DNA of 64,000 bases from Micromonospora ferruginea (GTDB lineage: Bacteria > Actinomycetota > Actinomycetes > Mycobacteriales > Micromonosporaceae), in NCBI RefSeq assembly GCF_013694245.2, contig NZ_CP059322.2, forward strand, positions 244,001 through 308,000. Reading direction: 5' to 3'. The translations under genes and the position numbers were made by a program. Shown one piece after another: positions 56,711-64,000 of the stretch (position 1 is its first letter; each line of letters begins with the position of its first letter). The notes below the pieces were generated by a model that was not told where the DNA came from, did not search any database, and saw nothing but the letters and a program-made list of their open reading frames with translations.

Positions 56711-57898
56711 ATGACCGATGTCCTGATCTCCGGCGCCGGTGTCGCCGGCTCCGCGCTCGCCTGGTGGCTGCGGCACCACGGCTTCCGCCCGACCGTCGTG
56801 GAGCGGGCCCCGAGCCCGCGCGACGGTGGCTACAAGGTCGACGTGCGGGGCGCGGCCCTGACCGTGCTGGAGCGGATGGGCCTGGCCGGGCGGGTGCGTG
56901 CCCACGACACCGGCATGCGGCTGGCCCGTTTCCTCGACGATCGCGGCCGGCAGCTCGCCACCATGGACGCCGCGTTGTTCGGCGGCCGGTCCACCGGCGA
57001 CGTCGAGGTCATGCGCGGCGACCTGACCCGGCTCCTGCGGGCCGACGACGTGGAGCACCGCTTCGGCGACTCGATCACCGCGCTCGACGCGGACGCCGGC
57101 GGGGTGGACGTGACGTTCGCGCGCGGCGACCGCCGTCGCTACGACCTGGTCGTCGGCGCCGACGGTCTGCACTCGACGGTACGACGGCTCGCGTTCGGTC
57201 CCGGGTCGGTGCACCTGCGCCCGCTCGGGCACCACATCGCCGTCTGCACCGTGCCGGCCGGGCTCGCCGAGGACCGGGTCGAGCTGCTGCACCCGGAGCC
57301 CGGGCGGACCGTGGGCGTCTACCGGACCGCGGGCGCGCCCGACGCCCGCGCGCTCTTCCTCTTCCGCTCGCCGGCCGGCGACACCGACGCCGGTGACCTC
57401 GCCGGCCGGCGGGACGTGCTGACCGGGGCCTTCGCCGGGGCCGGCTGGCGGGTGCCCGAACTGCTCGCCGCGGCGGCGGACGCGCCGGACCTCTACCTCG
57501 ACGCGATGAGCCAGGTGGTGATGCCGAGCTGGTCGAGCGGCCGGGTGGGTCTGGTCGGCGACGCCGCGTACGCCGCCTCCCCGGCCTCCGGGCAGGGCAC
57601 CAGCCTGGGCCTGGTCGGCGCGTACGTGCTGGCCGCCGCGCTGGCCGAGGCGGCCGGTCGGCCGGCGGACGGGTTCGCCGCGTACGAGCGCCGGATGCGA
57701 CCGTTCGTCGACGCGAACCAGGCGCTGGCGCAGCGCAACCTGAAGGGCATGGTGCTCGGCTCGACCGGGCAGATCCGGTTCCAGACGGCGATGCTGCGCC
57801 TGCTGCCGCACCTGCCCGGCCGGGAGCGGATGGTCGGCCGGGTGGCCGAGCCGATCCGCCGGGCGGCCACCGCGATCACGCTGCCGGACGCCGCCTGA
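56711..57898 (+). CDS. FAD-dependent monooxygenase (TetX/PHBH-like)
   Basis: A 395-residue group A flavoprotein monooxygenase. GXGXXG is in VLISGAGVAGSALAWWLRHHG. DLVVGADGLHSTVRR is the second FAD/NAD(P)H motif and VGLVGDAAYAASPASGQGTSLGLVGAY is the third. It hydroxylates aromatic or polyketide substrates; TetX-type enzymes inactivate tetracyclines, but resistance cannot be read here. ATG 56711 follows TACCGT by 7 nt. The divergent TetR gene suggests induction by the substrate. Confidence 0.92.
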   Translation: MTDVLISGAGVAGSALAWWLRHHGFRPTVVERAPSPRDGGYKVDVRGAALTVLERMGLAGRVRAHDTGMRLARFLDDRGRQLATMDAALFGGRSTGDVEVMRGDLTRLLRADDVEHRFGDSITALDADAGGVDVTFARGDRRRYDLVVGADGLHSTVRRLAFGPGSVHLRPLGHHIAVCTVPAGLAEDRVELLHPEPGRTVGVYRTAGAPDARALFLFRSPAGDTDAGDLAGRRDVLTGAFAGAGWRVPELLAAAADAPDLYLDAMSQVVMPSWSSGRVGLVGDAAYAASPASGQGTSLGLVGAYVLAAALAEAAGRPADGFAAYERRMRPFVDANQALAQRNLKGMVLGSTGQIRFQTAMLRLLPHLPGRERMVGRVAEPIRRAATAITLPDAA

Positions 57899-57901
57899 TC
57901 C

Positions 57902-58432
57902 TCACGGGCGGTCCAGGCGCTCGGCGTACGCGTCGCGCAGCTCCGCCCAGCCGAAGTCCTTCGCCTCCGCGCCGCGGATCGGGCCGACCGGGTCACCGTC
58001 GAGCAGGTGGCCGGCGACATCCAGGCAGAGGTGCCAGCCGGCGGCCACCATCGGCGCCAGGTCGGCGCGGTCGATCCGGTGCCGCAAGGTCAGCGTGGTG
58101 CCGGCGCCGGTGGGTGCCAGCTCCCAGCGGAGCAGGCCGTCGCCCCAGGTGTACTCCAGCAGGCGCGGGCGGTCGGCGCGCCGGACCGTGGCCGGCGCCG
58201 GGTCGGCCCGGTCGCCGTCGACGGTGCGGAGCGTGGCGTCGCCGGTGCGGCCCAGGTCGCGGTCGGCGAGGAAGGGCGCCCACTCGGCGAGTTGCCCGGG
58301 GTCGGTCAGCGCGGCCCACACCCGCTCGGGCGGGTGCCGCAGCTCCCGGACGAGGATCAGGTCCCACCGGTCGCCGACCGGGACCCGGTCGACGTCGGCG
58401 AGCGGGCCGGGGCGGAAGTCGTCACGCTGCAT
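57902..58432 (-). CDS. SRPBCC/AHSA1-family protein
   Basis: A 176-residue START-like protein: WDLILVRELRHPPERVWAALTDPGQLAEWAPFLADRDLG, then EYTWGDGLLRWELAPTGAGTTLTLRHRI. ATG 58432 has AGGAG 6 nt upstream, and an in-frame GTG at 58438 overlaps the ArsR stop. It is cotranscribed with the ArsR gene, another ArsR-SRPBCC module. Confidence 0.9.
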   Translation of the reverse strand: MQRDDFRPGPLADVDRVPVGDRWDLILVRELRHPPERVWAALTDPGQLAEWAPFLADRDLGRTGDATLRTVDGDRADPAPATVRRADRPRLLEYTWGDGLLRWELAPTGAGTTLTLRHRIDRADLAPMVAAGWHLCLDVAGHLLDGDPVGPIRGAEAKDFGWAELRDAYAERLDRP

Positions 58433-58434
58433 CG

Positions 58435-58743
58435 TCACTCCTGACGGTCGAGATGGCGCTCCAGGGCGTCGAGGTGCTCGGTCCACATCAGCCGGTAGGG
58501 CCCGAGCCAGTCGTCCACCGCCCGCAGCGGCCGGGTGTCCACCCGGTAGATCCGCCGCTGGGCCGCCGTGCGGCAGGTGACCAGACCGGCCTCGCGGAGC
58601 ACCCGCAGGTGCTTGGAGACGGCGGGTTGGCTCATGCCCAGCGCGTCCACCAGCTCGCCGACGCTGCTGTCGGCGCGGCGCAGCCGGTCGAGGATGTCGC
58701 GTCGGGCCGGCTCGGCCAGCACGGCGAAGGCGTCCACGGTCAC
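58435..58743 (-). CDS. ArsR-family transcriptional repressor
   Basis: A 102-residue winged helix: VLAEPARRDILDRLRRADSSVGELVDALGMSQPAVSKHLRVLREAGLVTCRTAAQRRIYRVD. No metal-binding Cys pair. It is divergent from an LLM-class oxidoreductase. Three GGCATAT half-sites in the intergenic region (58751-58788) make good operator candidates for this protein. The SRPBCC gene follows in the operon. Confidence 0.92.
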   Translation of the reverse strand: MTVDAFAVLAEPARRDILDRLRRADSSVGELVDALGMSQPAVSKHLRVLREAGLVTCRTAAQRRIYRVDTRPLRAVDDWLGPYRLMWTEHLDALERHLDRQE

Positions 58744-58750
58744 GCCGCCA

Positions 58751-58788
58751 ATATGCCATCACGGTTATATGCCAGTCAAGGCATATGC
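58751..58788. promoter_or_regulatory. three GGCATAT/ATATGCC half-sites, probable ArsR operators
   Basis: ATATGCCA at 58751-58758 and 58767-58774, then GGCATATGC at 58780-58788, which includes the palindrome GCATATGC. They lie between the ArsR start at 58743 and the LLM gene's -10 (TATGCT, 58797-58802), so one site can control both. Confidence 0.62.
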
Positions 58789-58808
58789 TTGATACCTATG
58801 CTCGGGGG

Positions 58809-59738
58809 ATGGAACTGCGGATCTTCACCGAACCTCAGCAGGGCGCCGGCTACGACCAGTTGCTCGCCGTGGCGCGCCGGGCGGAGGAAACCGGCTTCGC
58901 CGCGTTCTTCCGCTCCGACCACTACCTGAAGATGGGGTCGGTGAGCGGCGACCCCGGTCCCACCGACGCCTGGACCACGCTCGCCGGCCTGGCCCGCGAC
59001 ACCACCCGGATCCGGCTCGGCACGCTGATGAGCGCCGCCACGTTCCGCCTCCCCGGGCCGCTCGCCATCACCGTCGCGCAGGTCGACCAGATGAGCGGCG
59101 GGCGGGTCGAGCTGGGCATCGGCACCGGCTGGTACGCCGAGGAGCACGCCGCGTACGGCATCCCGTTCCCGCCGCTGGGCGAGCGGTTCGACCGGCTGGA
59201 GGAGCAGCTCGCGATCATCACCGGGCTCTGGTCCACGCCGGCCGGCACCACCTTCGACTTCCCCGGCACCTACTACCCGGTCAGCGACTCCCCGGCGCTG
59301 CCCAAGCCGGTGCAGCGGCCCCGCCCGCCGATCCTGCTCGGCGGCATGGGCCCGAAGCGCACCCCGCGCCTCGCCGCCCGGTACGCCGACGAGTTCAACC
59401 TGCCGTTCGCCTCGCTCGACGACACCACGGCGCAGTTCCGGCGCGTGCGGGACGCCTGCGCCGAGATCGGCCGGGACCCGTCCACGATGGTCTGGTCCAA
59501 CGCGCTGGTGCTCTGCTGCGGGCGCGACGACGCCGAGGTGGCCCGCCGCGCCGAGGCGATCGGCCGGGAACCCGCCGAGCTGCGCGCGAACGGCGCCGCC
59601 GGCACGCCCGCCGAGGTGGTGGAGACGCTCGGCCGGTACGCCGAGGCCGGCGCCGGCCGGGTCTACCTCCAGGTGCTCGACCTGGCCGACCTGGACCACC
59701 TGGAGTTGGTCGCCGCCGAGGTGATGCCGCGGCTCTGA
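58809..59738 (+). CDS. LLM-class F420-dependent oxidoreductase
   Basis: A 309-residue luciferase-like TIM-barrel enzyme: LRIFTEPQQGAGYDQLLAVA, EETGFAAFFRSDHYLKM, VDQMSGGRVELGIGTGWYAEEHAAYGIPFPP and RPPILLGGMGPKRTPRLAARYADEFNLPF. Residues fit F420-dependent reductases of actinobacteria. ATG 58809 lies 6 nt after TATGCT (58797-58802), leaderless, and is preferred over the upstream frame. The divergent ArsR protein may regulate it. Substrate unknown. Confidence 0.92.
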   Translation: MELRIFTEPQQGAGYDQLLAVARRAEETGFAAFFRSDHYLKMGSVSGDPGPTDAWTTLAGLARDTTRIRLGTLMSAATFRLPGPLAITVAQVDQMSGGRVELGIGTGWYAEEHAAYGIPFPPLGERFDRLEEQLAIITGLWSTPAGTTFDFPGTYYPVSDSPALPKPVQRPRPPILLGGMGPKRTPRLAARYADEFNLPFASLDDTTAQFRRVRDACAEIGRDPSTMVWSNALVLCCGRDDAEVARRAEAIGREPAELRANGAAGTPAEVVETLGRYAEAGAGRVYLQVLDLADLDHLELVAAEVMPRL

Positions 59739-59744
59739 GCGGGC

Positions 59745-60080
59745 CTACGCCCGCCGCACCGTGTCCAGCCGGCCGTCGCGGTCGCTGTCCAGGTACGTCA
59801 CGTCCGGCACCCCGTCGCCGTCGATGTCGACCTGCACCACATCGGCGACGCCGTCGCCGTCCAGGTCGGTCACCACCTCGACCGAGCCGTCCAGGTGGCG
59901 GGTCACGATCGAGTGCGCCTGCCCGTCGCGCGGCGCCGGCCCCGGGTGCGGTGCCGGCTCCGGCTCCGGCGTCGGCGCCGGCACGGGGGCGGTCAGGTCC
60001 GGCCCGACACCTGTCGGGTCGATCTCCTCCTCCGACGGGTACACGTCGCCGTGGAGGCTCGGGTCGCGGTAGCTGCTCAT
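59745..60080 (-). CDS. Asp/Gly-rich EF-hand-like repeat protein
   Basis: A 111-residue acidic protein. A Pro/Glu-rich N-terminal half is followed by repeats DLDGDGVADVVQVDIDGDGV and DSDRDGRLD, each like the calcium-binding loop of dockerin, thrombospondin type-3 or FG-GAP repeats. No signal peptide is visible, which is odd for this repeat type. ATG 60080 is chosen from the frame; AATCCT lies 6 nt upstream as a weak -10. It is divergent from the alditol oxidase gene. Confidence 0.7.
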   Translation of the reverse strand: MSSYRDPSLHGDVYPSEEEIDPTGVGPDLTAPVPAPTPEPEPAPHPGPAPRDGQAHSIVTRHLDGSVEVVTDLDGDGVADVVQVDIDGDGVPDVTYLDSDRDGRLDTVRRA

Positions 60081-60147
60081 CCCGCCAGGATTCCCGCTTC
60101 CACCCCGGAACAACCCTGCCCGCCCCCGATGGCGGATGATGCAGCGC

Positions 60148-61374
60148 ATGACCGACACCAACTGGGCCGGCAACGTCCGCTGGTCGGCCCGGACCCGGCA
60201 CCGGCCGACCTCCCTGGACGAGCTGCGCCGCCTGGTCGCCGGCGCGGACCGGGTCCGGGCCGTCGGCACCGGTCACTCGTTCAACCGGCTCGGCGACACC
60301 ACCGGCGCCCAGATCGCGCTCGACGGGCTGCCGCCCACCGTCGCGCTCGACCCCGACCGGGGCACCGTCACGGTCGCCGCCGGCCTGCGCTACGGCGACC
60401 TGGCCACCGCGCTCCAGGCCCGGGGGTACGCGCTGGCGAACCTCGCCTCGCTGCCGCACATCTCGGTCGCCGGCTCGGTCGCCACCGCCACCCACGGCTC
60501 CGGCGTCGCCAACCGCAACCTGGCCGCCGCGGTGGCCGCCCTGGAGATCGTCACCGCCGACGGGGACCTGCTCACCGTCGACCGGAACGACAGCCGGTTC
60601 CCCGGCCTGGTGGTCAACCTCGGCGCGCTGGGTGTGGTCACCCGGCTCACGCTCGACGTGGTCGGAACGTTCGACCTGCGGCAGTACGTCCGGCTCGGCC
60701 TGCCCCGCGCCGCGCTGGACGAGGCGTTGGGCGCCGCGTACAGCGTCAGCGTCTTCACCGGCTGGCGGTCCGAGCGGTTCGACCAGGTGTGGATCAAGCA
60801 GGACGCGGACCAGCCGCCGCCGCCCGCCGACTGGCTGGACACGACGGCCGCCGAGACGCCGCAGCACCCGGTGCCCGGCATGTCGCCGGTGCACTGCACC
60901 GCCCAGTTCGGCGAGCCCGGGCCGTGGCACGAGCGACTGCCGCACTTCCGGCTCGGCTTCACCCCCAGCAGCGGCGACGAGCTGCAGTCGGAGTGGCACG
61001 TGGCCCGCGCCGACGCGGCGGCGGCGCTCGCCGCGCTCGACCCGGTCGCCGAGCGGATCGCCGCCGTGCTCCAGATCTGCGAGCTGCGTACGGTGGCCGC
61101 CGACGAGCTGTGGCTCAGCCCGAACCACCGCCGGGACACGCTGGCGGTGCACTTCACCTGGATCGGCGACCCGGTGGCGGTGGCGCCGGTCCTGGCCGAG
61201 GTGGAGCAGCGGCTCGCCCCGTTCGCGCCCCGCCCGCACTGGGGCAAGCTGTTCGAGCGCGACCCGGCCGCCGCGTACCCCCGGCACGCCGACTTCGCCG
61301 CGCTGCTGCGCGACCTCGACCCGGCCGGGAAGTTCCGCACCGCGGAGCTGGACCGCTACTTCCCGCGCGACTGA
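60148..61374 (+). CDS. FAD-linked alditol/xylitol oxidase-like enzyme (AldO type)
   Basis: A 408-residue VAO-family flavoprotein. H43 in VGTGHSFNRLGDT matches the histidine that carries covalent FAD in AldO. ASLPHISVAGSVATATHGSG and LEIVTADGDLLTVDRND are further FAD-domain landmarks. The C-terminal half has FERDPAAAYPRHADFAALLRDLDPAGKFRT, typical of aldonolactone/alditol oxidases. The probable reaction is oxidation of a polyol to an aldose with H2O2. ATG 60148 is chosen; its 3' end overlaps the convergent protease gene by 19 nt. Confidence 0.9.
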   Translation: MTDTNWAGNVRWSARTRHRPTSLDELRRLVAGADRVRAVGTGHSFNRLGDTTGAQIALDGLPPTVALDPDRGTVTVAAGLRYGDLATALQARGYALANLASLPHISVAGSVATATHGSGVANRNLAAAVAALEIVTADGDLLTVDRNDSRFPGLVVNLGALGVVTRLTLDVVGTFDLRQYVRLGLPRAALDEALGAAYSVSVFTGWRSERFDQVWIKQDADQPPPPADWLDTTAAETPQHPVPGMSPVHCTAQFGEPGPWHERLPHFRLGFTPSSGDELQSEWHVARADAAAALAALDPVAERIAAVLQICELRTVAADELWLSPNHRRDTLAVHFTWIGDPVAVAPVLAEVEQRLAPFAPRPHWGKLFERDPAAAYPRHADFAALLRDLDPAGKFRTAELDRYFPRD

Positions 61375-62504
61375 CCGGTCAGCGGGCCGCGCAGGCTGCC
61401 GCGCTGCACCGCGCGGCTGATGTCGCTGGGCGAGACGATCCCGACCAGCCGACCGTCGACCACCACCAGCGCGCGGCCGTCGGTGCACTCGTTGAGCCGG
61501 GGGAGCAGCTCGGTGAGCTGCTCGTCCGGGCGGGCGAGCACCAGCTCGTCGGCCCGGCAGGACACCTCGGCCAGGGTGGTGGACGGGCGGCGGTCCGCCG
61601 CGACGCCGCGTACCCGGTCGAGCGTGACCAGGCCGACCGGCCGGTCGCCCTCGGTCAGCGGAAGCGCCGAGTGCCGGTACGCGAAGAGGTAGTGGTCGAC
61701 GAAGTCGGCCACGGTCAGGTCCCCGGACGCGGTCTGCGGCTGCGGCGTCATCACGTCGCCGACCCGCACCCCGCGCAGCGCGTCGCCCATCCGGGCCTGG
61801 CGTTCCTCCTGCCCGGCCGCGCCGATCAGGAACCAGCCGATCAGCGCCAGCCAGAGCCCGCCGAACCCGGCCCCGCTGAGGAACCGCCACAACCCGAGGC
61901 CGATCAGCACGATGCCCAGCACCCGCCCGGCGCCGGCGGCGACCACCGACGCCCGGGTCCGGTCGCCGGTGGCCTTCCACACCGCGGCCCGCAGCAGCCG
62001 CCCACCGTCCAGCGGCGCGGCCGGCAGCACGTTGAACAGGGCCAGCAGCACGTTGATCCCGGCCAGCCAGGACAGCGCGCCGAGCAGCAGCCCGTGCCCG
62101 CCGGCCACCGCGACGGCCACCGCGATCGCGCCGAACACCACGCCGATGACCAGGCTGACCAGCGGCCCCACCCCGGCGATCCGCAGCTCGGCCCCGGGGT
62201 CCTTCGCCTCGCCCTTCAACTCGGCCACGCCGCCGAAGAGCCAGAGCGTGATCCCCTCGACCTCGATGCCGTTGCGCTTGGCCACCACCGCGTGCGACAC
62301 CTCGTGGGCGAGCAGGCCGACGAAGAAGACCACCGCGGCGGCCAGCCCGGCGGCGACGTAGGCGAGCGTGGCATGACCGGGGTACGAGCGGGGGAACAGG
62401 CTGGCCGACAGCGTCCAGGCGATCAGCACGAAGATGACCAGGACACTCCAGTTGACGCCGACGGGTACGCCCGCGACCCGGCCGAGCCGGAAACTCGCCC
62501 TCAT
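61356..62504 (-). CDS. site-2 protease-family metalloprotease with CBS domains
   Basis: A 382-residue membrane protease of the M50/SpoIVFB-like group. The zinc site HEVSH is in FFVGLLAHEVSHAVVAKRNG, and the third-ligand motif is NVLPAAPLDGGRLLRAAVW (Asp in LDGG). The rest of the N-terminal ~220 residues are helices. Two CBS domains follow (residues about 245-375), which may bind adenine nucleotides. It cleaves membrane-spanning regulators in related bacteria; substrate unknown. Confidence 0.93.
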   Translation of the reverse strand: MRASFRLGRVAGVPVGVNWSVLVIFVLIAWTLSASLFPRSYPGHATLAYVAAGLAAAVVFFVGLLAHEVSHAVVAKRNGIEVEGITLWLFGGVAELKGEAKDPGAELRIAGVGPLVSLVIGVVFGAIAVAVAVAGGHGLLLGALSWLAGINVLLALFNVLPAAPLDGGRLLRAAVWKATGDRTRASVVAAGAGRVLGIVLIGLGLWRFLSGAGFGGLWLALIGWFLIGAAGQEERQARMGDALRGVRVGDVMTPQPQTASGDLTVADFVDHYLFAYRHSALPLTEGDRPVGLVTLDRVRGVAADRRPSTTLAEVSCRADELVLARPDEQLTELLPRLNECTDGRALVVVDGRLVGIVSPSDISRAVQRGSLRGPLTGQSRGK

Positions 62505-62565
62505 CGCTCCGTCATACCCCGCACGTCGCCCCGGTAACGGAGTATGCGCCGACTATGCTGAGAGT

Positions 62566-62850
62566 ATGACGAGGCGCATCACCATCAGCCTGCCCGACGA
62601 CGTTGCCGAGTACGTCGAGCGCTCGCACGGCACGACCTCCGGCTTCATCGCGGACGTCCTGCGGCGGAAGATGCGGGCCGACGGCCTGCGGGCACGCTGG
62701 GCCGAGCACGGCTACGTGGTGACCGACGAGGACGTCGAACGCGCGCGCCGCCGGCTGGCGGAGCAACCGCCGATCACCGACGAGCAGCACGACCGGAACA
62801 TGCGGTGGCTCCGCCAGTTCGGTGACGACGAGGGCTCGGCGGCGGCGTGA
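62566..62850 (+). CDS. ribbon-helix-helix antitoxin-like protein
   Basis: A 94-residue protein with an N-terminal RHH DNA-binding fold (TRRITISLPDDVAEYVERSHGTTSGFIADVLRRKMR) and an acidic, charged C-terminal part likely to wrap its toxin. ATG 62566 lies 6 nt after TATGCT (62554-62559), a leaderless promoter and likely autorepressed. Its stop overlaps the PIN gene start by four bases. This is a VapB-like antitoxin by context. Confidence 0.9.
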   Translation: MTRRITISLPDDVAEYVERSHGTTSGFIADVLRRKMRADGLRARWAEHGYVVTDEDVERARRRLAEQPPITDEQHDRNMRWLRQFGDDEGSAAA

Positions 62851-63257
62851 ACGGGCTCGTCCTGGACACCTCCGCGCTTCTCGCGTACGCCTCCGGAGAC
62901 AGCGTCGAGCCCGGCGCGTTGCTGACCCTCGCCCAGGAGGACCCGGAGCAGGAGGTGTGGATCCCGGCGCTCTGCCTGGGCCAGGCGCAGCTCCAACTCG
63001 CCGGGACGCCGGCCACCGACCTGCTCGACCTCCTCCTCGACGCCGACCGGGACATCCGGGTCGCGGTGTACGACGGCCCGACCAGCCGGCGAGTGGCCCG
63101 GATCGCCGCGAGCGGCAAGGTGCCCCTCGACGTGGCCCACGCCGTCGCCACCGCCGTCCTCTACCGGTGTTACCTGGTGACCCGGGACGCCCCGACGGTG
63201 GCCGCGGTGGCCCCACCCGATCTGGAGATCCTCGACATCGCCGAGTCCTGGGAGTGA
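62847..63257 (+). CDS. PIN-domain protein, VapC-like toxin
   Basis: A 136-residue PIN-fold protein. The acidic-residue pattern is D7 in LVLDTSALLAY, then E in the EVWIPALCLG region, DVAHAVATAVLYRC, and TRDAPT near the end. VapC proteins are magnesium-dependent RNases. The GTG overlaps the antitoxin stop. The pair is a likely type II toxin-antitoxin module. Confidence 0.9.
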   Translation: MNGLVLDTSALLAYASGDSVEPGALLTLAQEDPEQEVWIPALCLGQAQLQLAGTPATDLLDLLLDADRDIRVAVYDGPTSRRVARIAASGKVPLDVAHAVATAVLYRCYLVTRDAPTVAAVAPPDLEILDIAESWE

Positions 63258-63264
63258 GCCGTGG

Positions 63265-64000
63265 TCAGCGGCGGGGCGCCTCGCTGACCACCGTCGGGGA
63301 GAACTCGTTCGCCGCCTCGACCGCCCACTCCAGCGCGAAGTCGGCCTCCTCCTCCCAACCCGGCTCGCCGCCGACGAAGTGCGACCGGCCGGGGAACTCC
63401 CGATAGCCGGTGACCGCCGTCGAGCCGCGGTAGAGGTTGGCCAGGCTGGTGGCGAGCGACGGCGGGATCACGTGGTCCTCGCCGCCGGCGGTGATCAGCA
63501 GCGGGGCGCAGTCGTCGCGCTTCCTGTCGACCTCGGTGGCCGAGTTCGGGTCCAGGTTGGCGAACGAGCCCTCGAACAGCACGTGACCGGCGCCGGGGAC
63601 GGCGTACCGCTCCCAGGCGGCGTCGGACTCCGCGCGGGTGAGCGTGTTGCCGAAGGCGTACCGGAAGTCCTCGGCGGTGAACGGGACGGCGCGGTGCCGG
63701 TTGGCCGGGTTGTGCAGGATGGAGAACCCGGAGCGCAGCGTGCTCAGCGGCAGCTTCAGCACGCCCTTGACCGGTGCCGGGTGCACGCCGACGACGGCGG
63801 CGCCGAACCGGCGGTCCCGCAGCAGTTGGGCGACCAGGCCGCCGAACGAGTGCCCCATGACGATCGGCGGCCGGGGCAGCTCCCGGATGATCGCCGCGTA
63901 GTGCGCGACGATGTCGGCGATCCGCTGGCCGGCGATCGGCGTCGGATCGGCCCGCAGCTCCTCGACCTCGCGGTCCATGCCGGGCCAGGCCGGGGTGAGC
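63265..64000 (-). CDS. alpha/beta hydrolase (5' end off window)
   Basis: Partial gene read leftward from the right edge; the N-terminus lies outside. The frame from the edge continues LTPAWPGMDREVEELRADP. The nucleophile elbow is MGHSFGGLVAQL, and GEDHVIPPSLA and FPGRSHFVGGEPGWEE carry the candidate Asp and His of the triad. About 245 residues are seen. Similar hydrolases act on esters or C-C bonds. The substrate is unknown. It is convergent with the PIN gene. Confidence 0.9.
   Translation of the reverse strand, partial: LTPAWPGMDREVEELRADPTPIAGQRIADIVAHYAAIIRELPRPPIVMGHSFGGLVAQLLRDRRFGAAVVGVHPAPVKGVLKLPLSTLRSGFSILHNPANRHRAVPFTAEDFRYAFGNTLTRAESDAAWERYAVPGAGHVLFEGSFANLDPNSATEVDRKRDDCAPLLITAGGEDHVIPPSLATSLANLYRGSTAVTGYREFPGRSHFVGGEPGWEEEADFALEWAVEAANEFSPTVVSEAPRR

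Noticed and set aside
56711..57898. Tetracycline-inactivating monooxygenase
   Set aside because: FAD motifs are shared by a large family of hydroxylases; the sequence does not identify tetracycline as the substrate.

Overview
The window is chromosomal DNA of a very high-GC Gram-positive actinomycete, most likely a Micromonosporaceae member such as Micromonospora. The evidence is strong G/C third-position bias, GTG and TTG starts, many four-base stop/start overlaps, XRE-DUF397 genes, a SARP regulator, F420-type LLM enzymes, and many genes whose start codon lies 6-7 nt after a TANNNT -10 box (leaderless transcripts). I see no rRNA, CRISPR array or intact insertion sequence.

Layout. 1-2788: a TAXI-type TRAP transporter, cut by the left edge. 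2964-8274: an ABC-2 exporter whose ATPase and two permeases are separated by an XRE/DUF397 cassette, then a YihY membrane protein and a strong terminator. 8292-13506: a ROK regulator and a ribose-type sugar ABC importer. 13527-14756: a Gfo/Idh oxidoreductase. 14981-21993: seven tightly overlapping genes forming an Ebo-type locus (inositol-phosphate synthase, UbiA prenyltransferase, TIM barrel, EboA, EboB/TatD, EboE, EboF-like phosphodiesterase). 22130-28268: a secreted PQQ-type sugar dehydrogenase, a secreted ThuA/3-keto-disaccharide hydrolase (both ending in CBM6 and ricin-type modules) and a TIM-barrel isomerase. 28384-29568: a second ROK regulator. 30268-34079: tRNA-Asn, an MMPL exporter, an FAD oxidoreductase and a CAT-anticodon tRNA, followed by an integrase remnant. 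34631-44471: small membrane, stress and housekeeping genes, and a nucleotidyltransferase toxin-like pair. 44543-51239: a SARP/NB-ARC regulator, a DrrAB-like exporter and an ArsR-SRPBCC operon. 51280-55002: Uma2 and a glycine-betaine importer. 55442-64000: haem oxygenase, TetR with FAD monooxygenase, ArsR-SRPBCC, an LLM enzyme, an alditol oxidase, a site-2 protease, an RHH-PIN pair and an alpha/beta hydrolase cut by the right edge.

The most interesting part is 8292-28355. A sugar importer, a C3-type sugar oxidoreductase, secreted keto-sugar enzymes and two ROK regulators surround an Ebo locus. In this locus the usual EboD sugar-phosphate cyclase position is taken by a different cyclitol-forming enzyme, inositol-3-phosphate synthase. 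The ROK gene and the PQQ dehydrogenase gene share one promoter architecture: a CTTTTG/CAAAAG inverted repeat, exactly 24 nt, a -35 TGGACA inside an identical 13-mer, then a -10. The second copy overlaps the eboF-like stop codon. A roughly 53-bp dispersed repeat lies in frame inside the prenyltransferase gene, where it adds about 18 residues and a rare TTA codon. A second, inverted copy supplies the last codons and stop of the upstream oxidoreductase gene.
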